Source: Solitalea lacus (GTDB lineage: Bacteria; Bacteroidota; Bacteroidia; Sphingobacteriales; Sphingobacteriaceae). From it: a stretch of DNA of 64,000 nucleotides. Location: assembly GCF_022014595.1 (NCBI RefSeq), contig NZ_CP091740.1, positions 434,001 to 498,000 on the forward strand, written 5' to 3'. Numbering within the stretch: position 1 is the stretch's first letter; every line of letters starts with the position of its first letter. Made by a program: the position numbers and the translations under genes. Positions 51,236-60,646 of the stretch are shown one piece after another. The notes beneath the pieces were generated by a model that searched no databases, had not been told where the DNA came from, and saw only the letters and a program-made list of their open reading frames with translations.

Positions 51236-53173
51236 ATGAAAAGAGTCTTTATTTTATTACTATCATTAAGTAGCATTTCTGCTTTTGCAAAAGACAAATC
51301 AACTAATGATAAACTTCCTCACGCTAAGGAATACCATGTTTCGGTGAATGGAAGTGATAAGAATGACGGGTCCGTAACGAAGCCTTTTAAAACCATTATG
51401 GCTGCGTCGAACGCGGCCATGCCGGGCGATGTAATTACCGTACATGCGGGTATTTATCGTGAACAGATCACACCACCAAGGGGAGGCAATTCCGATCAGG
51501 AAAGAATCGTATACCAGGCTGCCAAAGGCGAGAAAGTAGAGATCAAAGGCTCCGAAATCATCAAAGGTTGGAAGAAACTGGAAAACGATACCTGGGAAGC
51601 AAAGATCCCGAACAGTTTTTTTGGAACATTTAATCCTTATAGCGACCTGATCCGTGGCGATTGGTTTTTGCCTACACCTAAAGAACGGAAATATCACACA
51701 GGTGCAGTGTATTTAAACGGCGACTGGTTGATGGAAGCTGCTTCACAACCGGAAGTAATGAAAGCTGCTGATGAAAAAAATCAACTGTGGTGGGCCGAAG
51801 TGGATGCAACCACTACTACCATTTGGGCACAATTTAAAAATGTAGATCCCAACAAGGAAACCACCGAGATCAATGTACGACAAACTGTTTTTTATCCCAA
51901 GAAACCTTTTGTCAATTTCATTACCGTAAGAGGGTTTTTGATGCAACATGCCGCCACCAACTGGGCGCCACCAACTGCAGAGCAAATGGGCTTGATCGGC
52001 ACCAACTGGAGCCGTGGTTGGATCATCGAAAACAATACGGTTCAATATTCAAAATGTTCAGGTATTGCCTTGGGCAAGCATGGAGATGAATGGGACAACA
52101 AGAATACTGAATCCGCCGAAGGTTATGAAGGCACAATCAGGCGGGCATTGGCTTTTGGATGGAATAAGGGGACAGTCGGAGGACACCTGGTGCGAAACAA
52201 TCAAATTGCCTATTGTGAGCAAACTGGTATCGTTGGCAGCATGGGCTGTGCGTTCAGCCGGGTTGAAAACAACCAGATCCATGATATTCATGTTCGTAAA
52301 TTATTTGCAGGCTGGGAACAGGCTGCCATAAAATTCCATGGGGCGGTGGATGTAGTCATCAGTGGCAATCATATTTACCGGTCGGTTATGGGCATGTGGC
52401 TGGATTGGATGGCGCAAGGGCTACAGGTAAAAGGCAATCTGATGCATGATAATGGGCGGGACCTTTTTATCGAAGTTAGTCATGGCCCTGCTTTGGTAAG
52501 TAACAATATTTCGCTTTCTGAGAATAGCGTTTTAATGAACTCCCAGGGTACAGCTTTCGTCCATAATCTTTTTGGCGGCAAGTTCAGCATTGTATATTAT
52601 GATAGCCGCCTGACGCCTTATCTTTTGCCCCATTCCACACATGTGGTAGCCACTCATGATAATCCAAGTGGAGAAGCACAGTTTATTAATAACCTGTTTG
52701 TAAATGGAAGTGATGTAAGCAATTATAGTAGTGCGTTATTGCCGGTATCATTTGATGGAAATGTGTACACGAAGGGATCTGTTCGGGCCATTGGTGTAAA
52801 GGAGAAAAGGGGAATGGGGGAATTGAAAAAGGATGCGGCCGAGACAATGAAAAAATATAAAGAGCAGTTGGCAACAGAAACAAATGCGTTGGTGAAAAAT
52901 GAATTTGACGCTGCAGATACTTTGTTGCTGCAGGAAAATGGTGTGTACCTGGAAATAGCGTTGGATAAAGATTGGTTGGCCCAAAAGAGAAATTTGGTAA
53001 CCTCATCGATTTTAGGCAAAGCCCGCATCTCTAACGCCCAATTTGAAAACCCTGATGGTTCACCATTGAAAATAGATACTGATTATTTCGGCAATAAGCG
53101 CAATACAGCCAATCCTTCACCGGGTGCTTTTGAAATAAAGGAAAACGGAAAACAAAAGATAAAAGTGTGGTAA
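51236..53173 (+). CDS. Secreted beta-helix protein, paralog 1
   Basis: A 645-residue secreted protein (signal peptide about 1-18). HVSVNGSDKNDGSVTKPFKT begins a DUF1565-like beta-helix opening, followed by an insert domain (GWKKLENDTWEAKIPN to about 210) and the parallel helix with NNTVQYSKCSGIALGKHGD, RNNQIAYCEQTGIVGSMG and ENNQIHDIHVRKLFAGWEQAAIKFHG. Such proteins are glycosidases or polysaccharide lyases; GH141-like is the nearest idea. Its first 115 residues are almost identical to paralog 2, while the rest is closer to paralog 3. It is 16 nt after the isomerase-like gene. Confidence 0.65.
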   Translation: MKRVFILLLSLSSISAFAKDKSTNDKLPHAKEYHVSVNGSDKNDGSVTKPFKTIMAASNAAMPGDVITVHAGIYREQITPPRGGNSDQERIVYQAAKGEKVEIKGSEIIKGWKKLENDTWEAKIPNSFFGTFNPYSDLIRGDWFLPTPKERKYHTGAVYLNGDWLMEAASQPEVMKAADEKNQLWWAEVDATTTTIWAQFKNVDPNKETTEINVRQTVFYPKKPFVNFITVRGFLMQHAATNWAPPTAEQMGLIGTNWSRGWIIENNTVQYSKCSGIALGKHGDEWDNKNTESAEGYEGTIRRALAFGWNKGTVGGHLVRNNQIAYCEQTGIVGSMGCAFSRVENNQIHDIHVRKLFAGWEQAAIKFHGAVDVVISGNHIYRSVMGMWLDWMAQGLQVKGNLMHDNGRDLFIEVSHGPALVSNNISLSENSVLMNSQGTAFVHNLFGGKFSIVYYDSRLTPYLLPHSTHVVATHDNPSGEAQFINNLFVNGSDVSNYSSALLPVSFDGNVYTKGSVRAIGVKEKRGMGELKKDAAETMKKYKEQLATETNALVKNEFDAADTLLLQENGVYLEIALDKDWLAQKRNLVTSSILGKARISNAQFENPDGSPLKIDTDYFGNKRNTANPSPGAFEIKENGKQKIKVW

Positions 53174-53191
53174 CCCGTCAGTAAATTAAAA

Positions 53192-55126
53192 ATGAAAAAA
53201 ATATTAATTGCAGTATTTGCATTAAGCAGCTTTTCTGCTTTTGCAAAAGACAAGTCAAATAATGATAAACTTCCTCACGCCAAGGAGTACCATGTGTCAG
53301 TGAATGGAAGTGATAAGAATGACGGATCATTAAGCAAACCCTTTAAAACCATTACGGCGGCGTCGAACGTGGCGGTGCCCGGCGATGTAATTACCGTACA
53401 TGCTGGTATTTACCGTGAACAAATCACACCCCCAAGAGGAGGCAATTCCGATCAGGAAAGAATCGTATACCAAGCCGCCAAAGGCGAGAAAGTAGAGATT
53501 AAAGGCTCCGAGATCATCAAAGGTTGGAAGAAACTGGAAAACGATACTTGGGTGGTAAAGATACCCAATAGTTTTTTTGGCAAATTCAACCCCTATAGCG
53601 ACACTATACATGGTGATTGGTTTTGGCCAAAGCCGAAAGAAAGAAAATACCATACAGGAGCTGTATATCTAAAAGGTGACTGGCTGATGGAGGCTGAAAA
53701 CAAAGATGAAGTGATGCAGCATGCTGATCTGAAAAATCCGCTCTGGTGGGCTGAAGTGGATTCAACTACTACAACCCTATTTGCTCAGTTCAAGTATGCT
53801 GATCCCAACAGGGAGACTGTTGAAATAAACGTACGGCAAACCGTATTTTATCCTAAGGTACCTTATATCAATTTTATCACCGTTCGTGGCTTTACTATGG
53901 AGCATGCGGCCACCAACTGGGCTTCCTGTACAGCAGAACAAAAGGGATTACTGGGAACACATTGGAGCAAGGGGTGGATTATTGAAGACAATATTATTCA
54001 GTACTCCATGTGCGCTGGGATTACTTTGGGTAAATACGGTGACAAATGGGATAATACCTGTGAAGAACGGGCGGAAAGTTATGTGGCAACTGTTGAGCGG
54101 GCCCAGGCAAATGGCTGGAATAAAAGTACTGTTGGCAGCCATGTTGTTCGAAATAACCAAATAGCTTATTGTGAACAGGTAGGTATCGTTGGCAGCATGG
54201 GCTGTTCTTTTAGCACCATTGAAGGCAATCTAATTCACGATATTTTTACGAGAGGCATGTTCAGTGGTGCAGAGATGGCAGGAATCAAGTTTCACGGAGC
54301 GATTGATACCCGAATTTGCAATAATCATATTTATCATACCTATTTCGGTATTTGGCTCGATTGGATGGCGCAAGGAGCACAGGTGAGCAATAACTTATTA
54401 CATGAAAATTCCTGGGATCTGTTTACGGAGGTAACGCACGGTCCTATTTTAATTAGCAATAATGTAATGCTGTCGCCCACTAATTTAAAGATGAATGCAA
54501 GTGGTGTGGCTTTTGTTCACAATCTTTTTGCAGGGAGGATGGATGTAATTACCTATGAAAAGCGATTAACGCCTTATCATAAGCCTCATTCTACAGATAT
54601 TGCAGGATTTCATGATAACCCCGGCGGAGGCCTGCAGTTTATCAATAATTTATTCGTCGATGGTGGAAACGCCAGACCGTGCGACAGCATGTTGTTGCCG
54701 GTAAAATTTGCTGGAAATGTGTACGTCAAGGGTGCTAACATATTGCAGCCCATTGATTATCACAGGAAAAGCAGTCGAAAAATGCTCGAGCTGCCTGCTC
54801 TGCAATGCAAAACAGAAATAGATGCTCTAATGAAACCAGAGTTTGATGCAGCTGTTGGGTTGGTCAATGAGAATGGCAATGCCTATTTGAATATCTGTTT
54901 TGATAATAGCTGGTTGGTTGAGCAAAAAAGAAAATTGGTTACAACTTCGGTGCTCGGCAGTGCGATAATTCCCAATCAGCCTTTTGAGGACCGGGATGGG
55001 AAGGTGTTGAGCATTGATACCGATTATTTGGGCAACAAGCGTAATTCGGACAATCCTTCTCCAGGGCCTTTTGAAATAAAGAATAGTGGGAAACAAAGAA
55101 TTAAACTATGGGCGGAAGGCCGGTAA
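53192..55126 (+). CDS. Secreted beta-helix protein, paralog 2
   Basis: A 644-residue paralog of the preceding gene, 18 nt downstream. Residues 18-115 match paralog 1 at more than 90 per cent by eye; immediately after ENDTW the text becomes VVKIPNSFFGKFNPYS...IHGDWFWP, identical in large part to paralog 3, and later parts diverge from both (WASCTAEQKGLLG, ERAESYVATVERAQANGW). The C-terminus ends in KLWAEGR, where the other paralogs end in KVW or RVWSVK, and overlaps the scar of another copy. Function as for paralog 1. Confidence 0.65.
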   Translation: MKKILIAVFALSSFSAFAKDKSNNDKLPHAKEYHVSVNGSDKNDGSLSKPFKTITAASNVAVPGDVITVHAGIYREQITPPRGGNSDQERIVYQAAKGEKVEIKGSEIIKGWKKLENDTWVVKIPNSFFGKFNPYSDTIHGDWFWPKPKERKYHTGAVYLKGDWLMEAENKDEVMQHADLKNPLWWAEVDSTTTTLFAQFKYADPNRETVEINVRQTVFYPKVPYINFITVRGFTMEHAATNWASCTAEQKGLLGTHWSKGWIIEDNIIQYSMCAGITLGKYGDKWDNTCEERAESYVATVERAQANGWNKSTVGSHVVRNNQIAYCEQVGIVGSMGCSFSTIEGNLIHDIFTRGMFSGAEMAGIKFHGAIDTRICNNHIYHTYFGIWLDWMAQGAQVSNNLLHENSWDLFTEVTHGPILISNNVMLSPTNLKMNASGVAFVHNLFAGRMDVITYEKRLTPYHKPHSTDIAGFHDNPGGGLQFINNLFVDGGNARPCDSMLLPVKFAGNVYVKGANILQPIDYHRKSSRKMLELPALQCKTEIDALMKPEFDAAVGLVNENGNAYLNICFDNSWLVEQKRKLVTTSVLGSAIIPNQPFEDRDGKVLSIDTDYLGNKRNSDNPSPGPFEIKNSGKQRIKLWAEGR

Positions 55127-55175
55127 TGATGCTTGGGAGGTGAAAATACCTAATCAGATTTTCGGAAAGTTCAAT
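55125..55175 (+). pseudogene. Scar of a fourth beta-helix paralog, internal piece
   Basis: In the frame one base away from paralog 2's stop, the DNA reads NDAWEVKIPNQIFGKFN. This matches NDTWVVKIPNSFFGKFN (residues about 115-131 of paralogs 2 and 3) at 13 of 17 positions. The matching text ends abruptly. It begins at the same point of the protein at which paralog 2 switches its similarity from paralog 1 to paralog 3. Confidence 0.7.
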
Positions 55176-55405
55176 CTAGGGAGTTTCGCCGTAACCTCTA
55201 CCTGAGGACAGGCAAGCTCCTTCCTTTTTTGGCAACGACATCTAAGGAGTTCATCAGTTTAAACTTTGGTAAAACACACATATTTTGTGTTCAGGAGTTG
55301 TTGAACAAGCTTCACCTGCGCCTTGTGAAGGACGGTATCCTTGCGGTAGCCTGGTTTATAACAATATTTGGTACTACATAACGTCAAACGCATTAATAAG
55401 ATAAT
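55176..55405. other. Unexplained spacer before the second GH38-like gene
   Basis: No gene recognised. From about 55236 to 55379 one plus frame is open and protein-like (KEFISLNFGKTHIFC, then QELLNKLHLRLVKDGILAVA), but it has no start codon and no family I know. It may be a relic of a gene lost during the rearrangements here, or chance. The promoter or leader of the GH38-like gene must also lie in this stretch. Confidence 0.3.
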
Positions 55406-58096
55406 ATGAACAAGTTCTGCATTGGGATACTCTCCCTGTTGTCGCTAAATCTTACAGCAACAACAGTTTGTGCACAAACCTCATCTCTAAAGGACAAACA
55501 AACGGAAAGTTTTACACCCAGCAAAGCCGTGAAAGAGATTATTGTGGTGTTTAAAACACACTTCGATATTGGCTACACCCATCGGGTAAAGGATCTTGTG
55601 CAGTATTACCGTACCGACATGATCGATAAGGCCCTCAAAGTAATGGACGAATCGAAGTCACTGCCTGCCGAACAGCAATTCAAATGGACCGCTCCGGGTT
55701 GGGTGATGTCCAAAGTGATGGAGCCCTGGCCAGGACAGACAGCGGAGCGGCGACAGAAACTTGATGAAGCTTTTCGAACCGGAAAATTTATTACCCATGC
55801 CATGCCCTTTACTGTTGAAACGGATCTATGCGGACCGGAATTGGTGACACGTGGACTGGGTTTTGCTTCCCGACTCACAAGGCAATACCAACTTCCTCTT
55901 CCGAATTCAGCGAAAGTGACCGATATGCCTTCTCATTCACGTGAGCTGGCTACCGTTCTCAGCAATGCGGGTGTGAAGTTTTTACATATAGGGTGCAATT
56001 GGCCAAGCGGGTTTGTACAAACACCGGGACTGTTTTGGTGGGAAGGACCTGATGGTACACGGTTGCTGACCTTCTATTCAAGTGTTTACGGTACAACAAC
56101 AGGGCTTCGTTGGCCAAATGAGTGGGGAGGTGGTGAGCATTTTGTTGGACGTGGATTATTGCCTCCATCTGACTGGCCTTATGCAGTTTGGCCTGCCATT
56201 TTTGTAACATTGGATAATAGCGGCCCTCCTACGGCATCGCAGGTAAAAGCATTGTTTGATGAAGCAATGAAAAAGATGCCGGGCGTGAAAATTAAAGTTG
56301 GTACGATGGATGAGTTTGCCAACGCCTTGCTGGCGACACACCCTGATTTACCAGTGGTGAAAGGCGATATGCCAGATACCTGGGTGCATGGCAGTATGTG
56401 CGACCCGGGCGGAATGAGCATGGCCCGCCAATCGGCTCCATTGATCGCAACAGATGCTACGTTCAATACACAATTGAAAACATGGGGGCTGCATGTACCT
56501 GCTGTTGCCGATTCTGTTGCCAAGGCTTATGAACTGATGGCTTTGTATGCAGAGCATACCTGGGGAGGCAGCAAATCGGTTAACAAATACGGCGAGGCAT
56601 TTAAACAATTGCCGCCTTCCCAATATGCTGATCTGGAAGCATCATGGGAAGATAAAACAGATTATAGCCGTGGCGCATGGAGTATCGCTAATCGTTTGAA
56701 ACAGAACAATCTCGCCTTGCTTGCAAAATCTGTAAAATCTGCTCCCAACAGTATCATCGTGTATAATCCTCTTCCCTGGCAGCGAAGTGGCCTGATAGAG
56801 GTAAATGGGCAACAGGTGTTTGTCAAGGATATACCTCCCAGTGGGTACAAAACTATTCCTGCGCCGGATAAGCAGATTGTGCAAATTTCTGCCAACAAAT
56901 TCATCGAGAATCAATTCTATAAGATAACATTCGATGCCAACAAAGGGACCATATCATCATTGATTGACAAACATACCGGCCGCGATTGGGCCGCTAATAT
57001 CTCAGGACGCCAGACTGGTCAATATTTTAACGAACGGTTTACCTATGAGCAGGCGGCAAGCTATACGGCCGCTTACCAGCAGGGACGTGGAGAGCAAGCC
57101 GTGGGGGAAAAGAAAGGTTGGCTGCATCCCGGCATTAACAAGCCTGGTATGATCTCAGAAAATGTTGTTCCTTATCGCATGGCGTCTCCAGCCGGAGGAA
57201 AACTGGTTATCAACGTCAATGGATTACAGCAAACCGCCATCCTTGAAATGCCCGCTGATACAGCCAGACATTTACCCGGCTCACGATTAAAAGTAACCCT
57301 TACCGAGGGACAGCCTTATATCGATCTGGAGATAACCATTCTCAACAAGGCGAAAGATAACTGGCCCGAGGCTGACTGGCTCGCTTTGCCGTTCAATATA
57401 AAGGATCCTGTTTTTAAAGTGTATCGCCCGCTGGGGATCATGAATCCGGCTACTGATATTTTGAAAGGCGCCAACAAAGACCTTTATTCGGTAGGTCAGG
57501 GTGTTACTCTAACCGATGCTGCCGGTAACGGCATTGCTGTGTGCCCGATCGATCATCCGCTGATTAGTTTGGATACGCCGGGCTGCTGGAAATTCTCTCT
57601 CGATTTTGTTCCTAAAAAACCTGTTGTATATCTCAACCTCTACAATAACCAGTGGAATACAAATTATCGGTACTGGTATCCGGGCTCCTGGAGTTCCCGT
57701 GTAAGGATCTGGTCATTAGACAAATATAAAACACAGCCTGAAAGCATGACTGTTCCGGCATTGGAAACAAGTTATCCGCTACAGGCAGTAGTGGCAGGAA
57801 ACGGCGATGGCACATTACCTGTATCCCAAAAGGGAGTAGAGTTGTCTCGCAAAGGCATACTGGTTACAGCATTTGGTGATGATCCCGATGGCAACAAGGG
57901 TACGTTGCTGCGTTTATGGGAAATGGCTGGAAAGTCGGGAGAGGTTGCTATTGCCCTGTCGGGACAAAAACATTTTACCATGGCCACACCTGTTAATCTT
58001 CGTGGCGAAGTAAATGGAAAGACGATAAAAATTATCAACGGAAAATTCAGTTGCCCTATCAATGGGTTTGGGCCCGCAAGTTTTATTCTGGAATAA
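55406..58096 (+). CDS. Secreted GH38-like protein, alpha-mannosidase candidate (copy B)
   Basis: An 896-residue secreted paralog of the protein at 42354-45089, with the same order of marks: VVFKTHFDIGYTHR (H52, D54), HAMPFTVETDLCGPELVTRG, VTDMPSHSRELATVLSNAGV, VVKGDMPDTWVHGSM and EHTWGGSKSVNKYG, then a beta-rich C-terminal half ending PASFILE. The two copies are clearly diverged, which suggests different linkages rather than recent duplication. A short duplicate of its last codons occurs at 60527-60550. Confidence 0.7.
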   Translation: MNKFCIGILSLLSLNLTATTVCAQTSSLKDKQTESFTPSKAVKEIIVVFKTHFDIGYTHRVKDLVQYYRTDMIDKALKVMDESKSLPAEQQFKWTAPGWVMSKVMEPWPGQTAERRQKLDEAFRTGKFITHAMPFTVETDLCGPELVTRGLGFASRLTRQYQLPLPNSAKVTDMPSHSRELATVLSNAGVKFLHIGCNWPSGFVQTPGLFWWEGPDGTRLLTFYSSVYGTTTGLRWPNEWGGGEHFVGRGLLPPSDWPYAVWPAIFVTLDNSGPPTASQVKALFDEAMKKMPGVKIKVGTMDEFANALLATHPDLPVVKGDMPDTWVHGSMCDPGGMSMARQSAPLIATDATFNTQLKTWGLHVPAVADSVAKAYELMALYAEHTWGGSKSVNKYGEAFKQLPPSQYADLEASWEDKTDYSRGAWSIANRLKQNNLALLAKSVKSAPNSIIVYNPLPWQRSGLIEVNGQQVFVKDIPPSGYKTIPAPDKQIVQISANKFIENQFYKITFDANKGTISSLIDKHTGRDWAANISGRQTGQYFNERFTYEQAASYTAAYQQGRGEQAVGEKKGWLHPGINKPGMISENVVPYRMASPAGGKLVINVNGLQQTAILEMPADTARHLPGSRLKVTLTEGQPYIDLEITILNKAKDNWPEADWLALPFNIKDPVFKVYRPLGIMNPATDILKGANKDLYSVGQGVTLTDAAGNGIAVCPIDHPLISLDTPGCWKFSLDFVPKKPVVYLNLYNNQWNTNYRYWYPGSWSSRVRIWSLDKYKTQPESMTVPALETSYPLQAVVAGNGDGTLPVSQKGVELSRKGILVTAFGDDPDGNKGTLLRLWEMAGKSGEVAIALSGQKHFTMATPVNLRGEVNGKTIKIINGKFSCPINGFGPASFILE

Positions 58097-58104
58097 TTGA
58101 GTAT

Positions 58105-58144
58105 ACTGATTTACTTAGGCAACAAACGTAATGCGGCCAATCCA
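58105..58144 (+). pseudogene. Scar of a beta-helix paralog, C-terminal piece
   Basis: Eight nt after the GH38-like stop the DNA reads TDYLGNKRNAANP, matching TDYLGNKRNSDNPSP and TDYFGNKRNTANPSP near the C-termini of paralogs 2 and 1. It is closed by TGA at once. Together with 55125-55175 it brackets the GH38-like gene with pieces of a lost beta-helix gene. Confidence 0.75.
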
Positions 58145-58247
58145 TGACTGACCCTGTTTGCATGAAGTAGTCTTACTGTATTTGCGCAAAAAAACTGCTA
58201 GCACTAAGTCATCCAGTTATAAAGAATATATATAAATATGTTTTGTA

Positions 58248-60452
58248 ATGATTTCAGATAAACTAACTTCTTTACGGTTTTTGGTATTACTGACTATTCC
58301 GCTTCTTATTTCTCTTTCAGCGGCTTGTCAATTGAATCAAATCGTCCAGAATTATATTCCGGCGTTTGACAATATAAACCATCCGCAGATAGCTTATTGG
58401 TTTTTCTCAAAAGACCAATTAGACGAAACCAAATACAAAAACAAAATTGACAGTCTCTCCGCTTTCAGCAAATACACACTTATTTTTCTGACAGCAAGAA
58501 ATGGGGTTAATTTCTATGATTCGAAAACTATGCACCCCATTTTTGATAACATAGTTAAGTATGCACATGCTAAGGGTTTAAAAATAGGGCTTCAGTTATG
58601 GGCCCCGGAAGATACCGTGCCAATCGCTAATACAGCACGGATGGTGCAGGAGGGAGAAATACTACTGGATGATAATGGCAAAGGCAAATTCACATCCACT
58701 GCTAAGCATGTAAGACGACTTACGCAATTATTGTTAAAAAGCGAATTATTCAGGGTATATGCTTTTAAAAAATCGGGAGATGGGTTTTATATACCAGGCA
58801 GCTTAAAGGATATTACTTCACAGGTACAAAAAACAGAAACAAGAAATAGCGTATCCGTTTCAATTGATCAAAGCCCTGCCATGAAAGGTTACACCGTTTA
58901 TGTACTAACTCAGCATTACTACAATTACTGGAGTAATTACAATCCCGAAGCTGTAGCCAGGCTTACGAATACTTTAAAAATATATTCTGAAATACCGTTC
59001 GATGGTGTAGGTCTTGATGAGTACACCAATTTGCCTGTTATCCCTGCATGGGAATTAAAAAATGGAAATGTTTTCAGGGAACGACCCTATTCACTGTCCA
59101 TGGATTCTGTTTTTAAAGCCAAAACAGGCTTAAACCTGGTGCAAACATTTTTTGACATGCGTTATGCACCAGTCGGCAATCCAGGCATAAGGGCTAAAGC
59201 AATTAATAATTATATGGCCGTTATGCGTAGCGGTACTATGGGCCTGGAAACGGAAATTTACCGTGCCGGCAAACTTTATTTTGGCCAAAATACGTTCATT
59301 GGCTTGCATGATACACACCATAACACGTTAGATGGCGATGAAATATGGCAAACAGGGCTGAACTGGTGGAACATTAAAAGGGACTATGGCCACACTGATG
59401 AAGGAACTTCAAAACCTACCCAAATTGGAATTGGTTTTAGCTATCCAATGAATGCGATGTATAACATGTATTATAACAAAAGCCTTGACAGAATATGGAC
59501 AAAAGCATTAACCGATTTAAGATATGGCATTCGTACCCATTACCATGCAATCAATGATGTGCAGAGCTGGGGAGTAAGTATAGAGCAACCTTCAGCACAA
59601 GCCCAAATCAATAAAGTAGAAAATTGTGCCCGGTTATTAAACAGGTTTAATCCTTCTTTCCCGAAAATAAAATTATTGGTATTGTTTGGGATGGAGGCGC
59701 TTTCTAACTGGTACCCTGATACGCTGTCAAGAAACGCCTACGATATAAATGGTAAATTAAAAATAGAAGAAAAGGCAAGCCAGCTATGGGATGCGGGCTA
59801 TTTTAATGCATTGGTTCCTACCGATGAAATTGCTGATGGCAGGTTGCGCATTGGCGCCAATGGCAAGCCGGTTTTACAAGGACACGAATTTGATGCAATT
59901 GTTTTTTTATATCCACAGTTTGCAAGGGAAAGCACTACAAAATTTATACAGGAGTACCTTAAAAAGGGTGGTAAACTATTAGTAGAAGGAAACTGTACCA
60001 CCGACTTTAACGGCAATGATATTACAGAAGAATGGAAGAAGATTTTAGAGAAATCGGTTGCTGCTTCTTTTTCATTGGAGGCAATGTCAAAGCTGGGTGT
60101 CAAAAAAAACGAATTACAAAATGGTGTATTAAACGAAGATAACTCCTATGTATTTACCGATACAAAATCCCTCAGGGACGGTGCTTTAACAAGCTTTACT
60201 TTTACACATAATAACTTGACATTTTCTGGTAATTATATAGGCCTGGCAGCTGTAAAAATTGATAAGAAAAACAACATTGAAAAGATGGCTGTCACTGGGT
60301 TTTCATCCTTGAAAAAAAACGGCAACACCATTTTTGCGCTGAATAAACCTGCAGATGTTTTCATAGAAGTAAAATACAAAAAAGTGTATATAACAATTGC
60401 TGGCAATGAAAATGAATCACGAATTATCGCCAGCGAAATTTTAAACCCATAG
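58248..60452 (+). CDS. Putative lipoprotein TIM-barrel glycosidase, family unknown
   Basis: A 734-residue protein with a hydrophobic N-terminus and a possible lipobox LSAAC near residue 26. Residues about 45-420 look like a TIM barrel (HPQIAYWFFSKDQLD, GLKIGLQLWAPEDT, EIPFDGVGLDEYTNLP with candidate acids D and E, TFIGLHDTHHNTLDGDE). Residues about 480-600 resemble a GATase-like domain as found after the barrel of GH42-type enzymes (IKLLVLFGMEALSNWY, FDAIVFLYPQFA, YLKKGGKLLVEGNC). I do not recognise a named family. It sits between two copies of the GH38 3' end. Confidence 0.5.
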   Translation: MISDKLTSLRFLVLLTIPLLISLSAACQLNQIVQNYIPAFDNINHPQIAYWFFSKDQLDETKYKNKIDSLSAFSKYTLIFLTARNGVNFYDSKTMHPIFDNIVKYAHAKGLKIGLQLWAPEDTVPIANTARMVQEGEILLDDNGKGKFTSTAKHVRRLTQLLLKSELFRVYAFKKSGDGFYIPGSLKDITSQVQKTETRNSVSVSIDQSPAMKGYTVYVLTQHYYNYWSNYNPEAVARLTNTLKIYSEIPFDGVGLDEYTNLPVIPAWELKNGNVFRERPYSLSMDSVFKAKTGLNLVQTFFDMRYAPVGNPGIRAKAINNYMAVMRSGTMGLETEIYRAGKLYFGQNTFIGLHDTHHNTLDGDEIWQTGLNWWNIKRDYGHTDEGTSKPTQIGIGFSYPMNAMYNMYYNKSLDRIWTKALTDLRYGIRTHYHAINDVQSWGVSIEQPSAQAQINKVENCARLLNRFNPSFPKIKLLVLFGMEALSNWYPDTLSRNAYDINGKLKIEEKASQLWDAGYFNALVPTDEIADGRLRIGANGKPVLQGHEFDAIVFLYPQFARESTTKFIQEYLKKGGKLLVEGNCTTDFNGNDITEEWKKILEKSVAASFSLEAMSKLGVKKNELQNGVLNEDNSYVFTDTKSLRDGALTSFTFTHNNLTFSGNYIGLAAVKIDKKNNIEKMAVTGFSSLKKNGNTIFALNKPADVFIEVKYKKVYITIAGNENESRIIASEILNP

Positions 60453-60526
60453 CACAAAAACATGAAGTTTATTGTCGGTTTCATCAACTCATATTAATTT
60501 TATTTCAAGCTATCAGTAGGCATGAG

Positions 60527-60550
60527 CCGGCAAGTTTTATTCTGGAATGA
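60527..60550 (+). pseudogene. Scar of a GH38-like gene, last codons
   Basis: CCGGCAAGTTTTATTCTGGAATGA encodes PASFILE and a stop, as at the end of the gene at 55406-58096. A 19-nt run (GCAAGTTTTATTCTGGAAT) is identical at 58076-58094 and 60530-60548. No other part of a GH38 gene precedes it. Confidence 0.75.
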
Positions 60551-60646
60551 TTGTGATTCAGTACTCGTCGCTGACCATTGATGCCGTTTATGTTGAAAAC
60601 AAAACAAAAAAACAATAATTTGGACTAAATGATACACCCGAATTCA

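Noticed and set aside
51236-55126. The two adjacent beta-helix genes as an assembly duplication error
   Set aside because: They are near identical only in the first 115 residues and differ substantially afterwards, so they are real paralogs.
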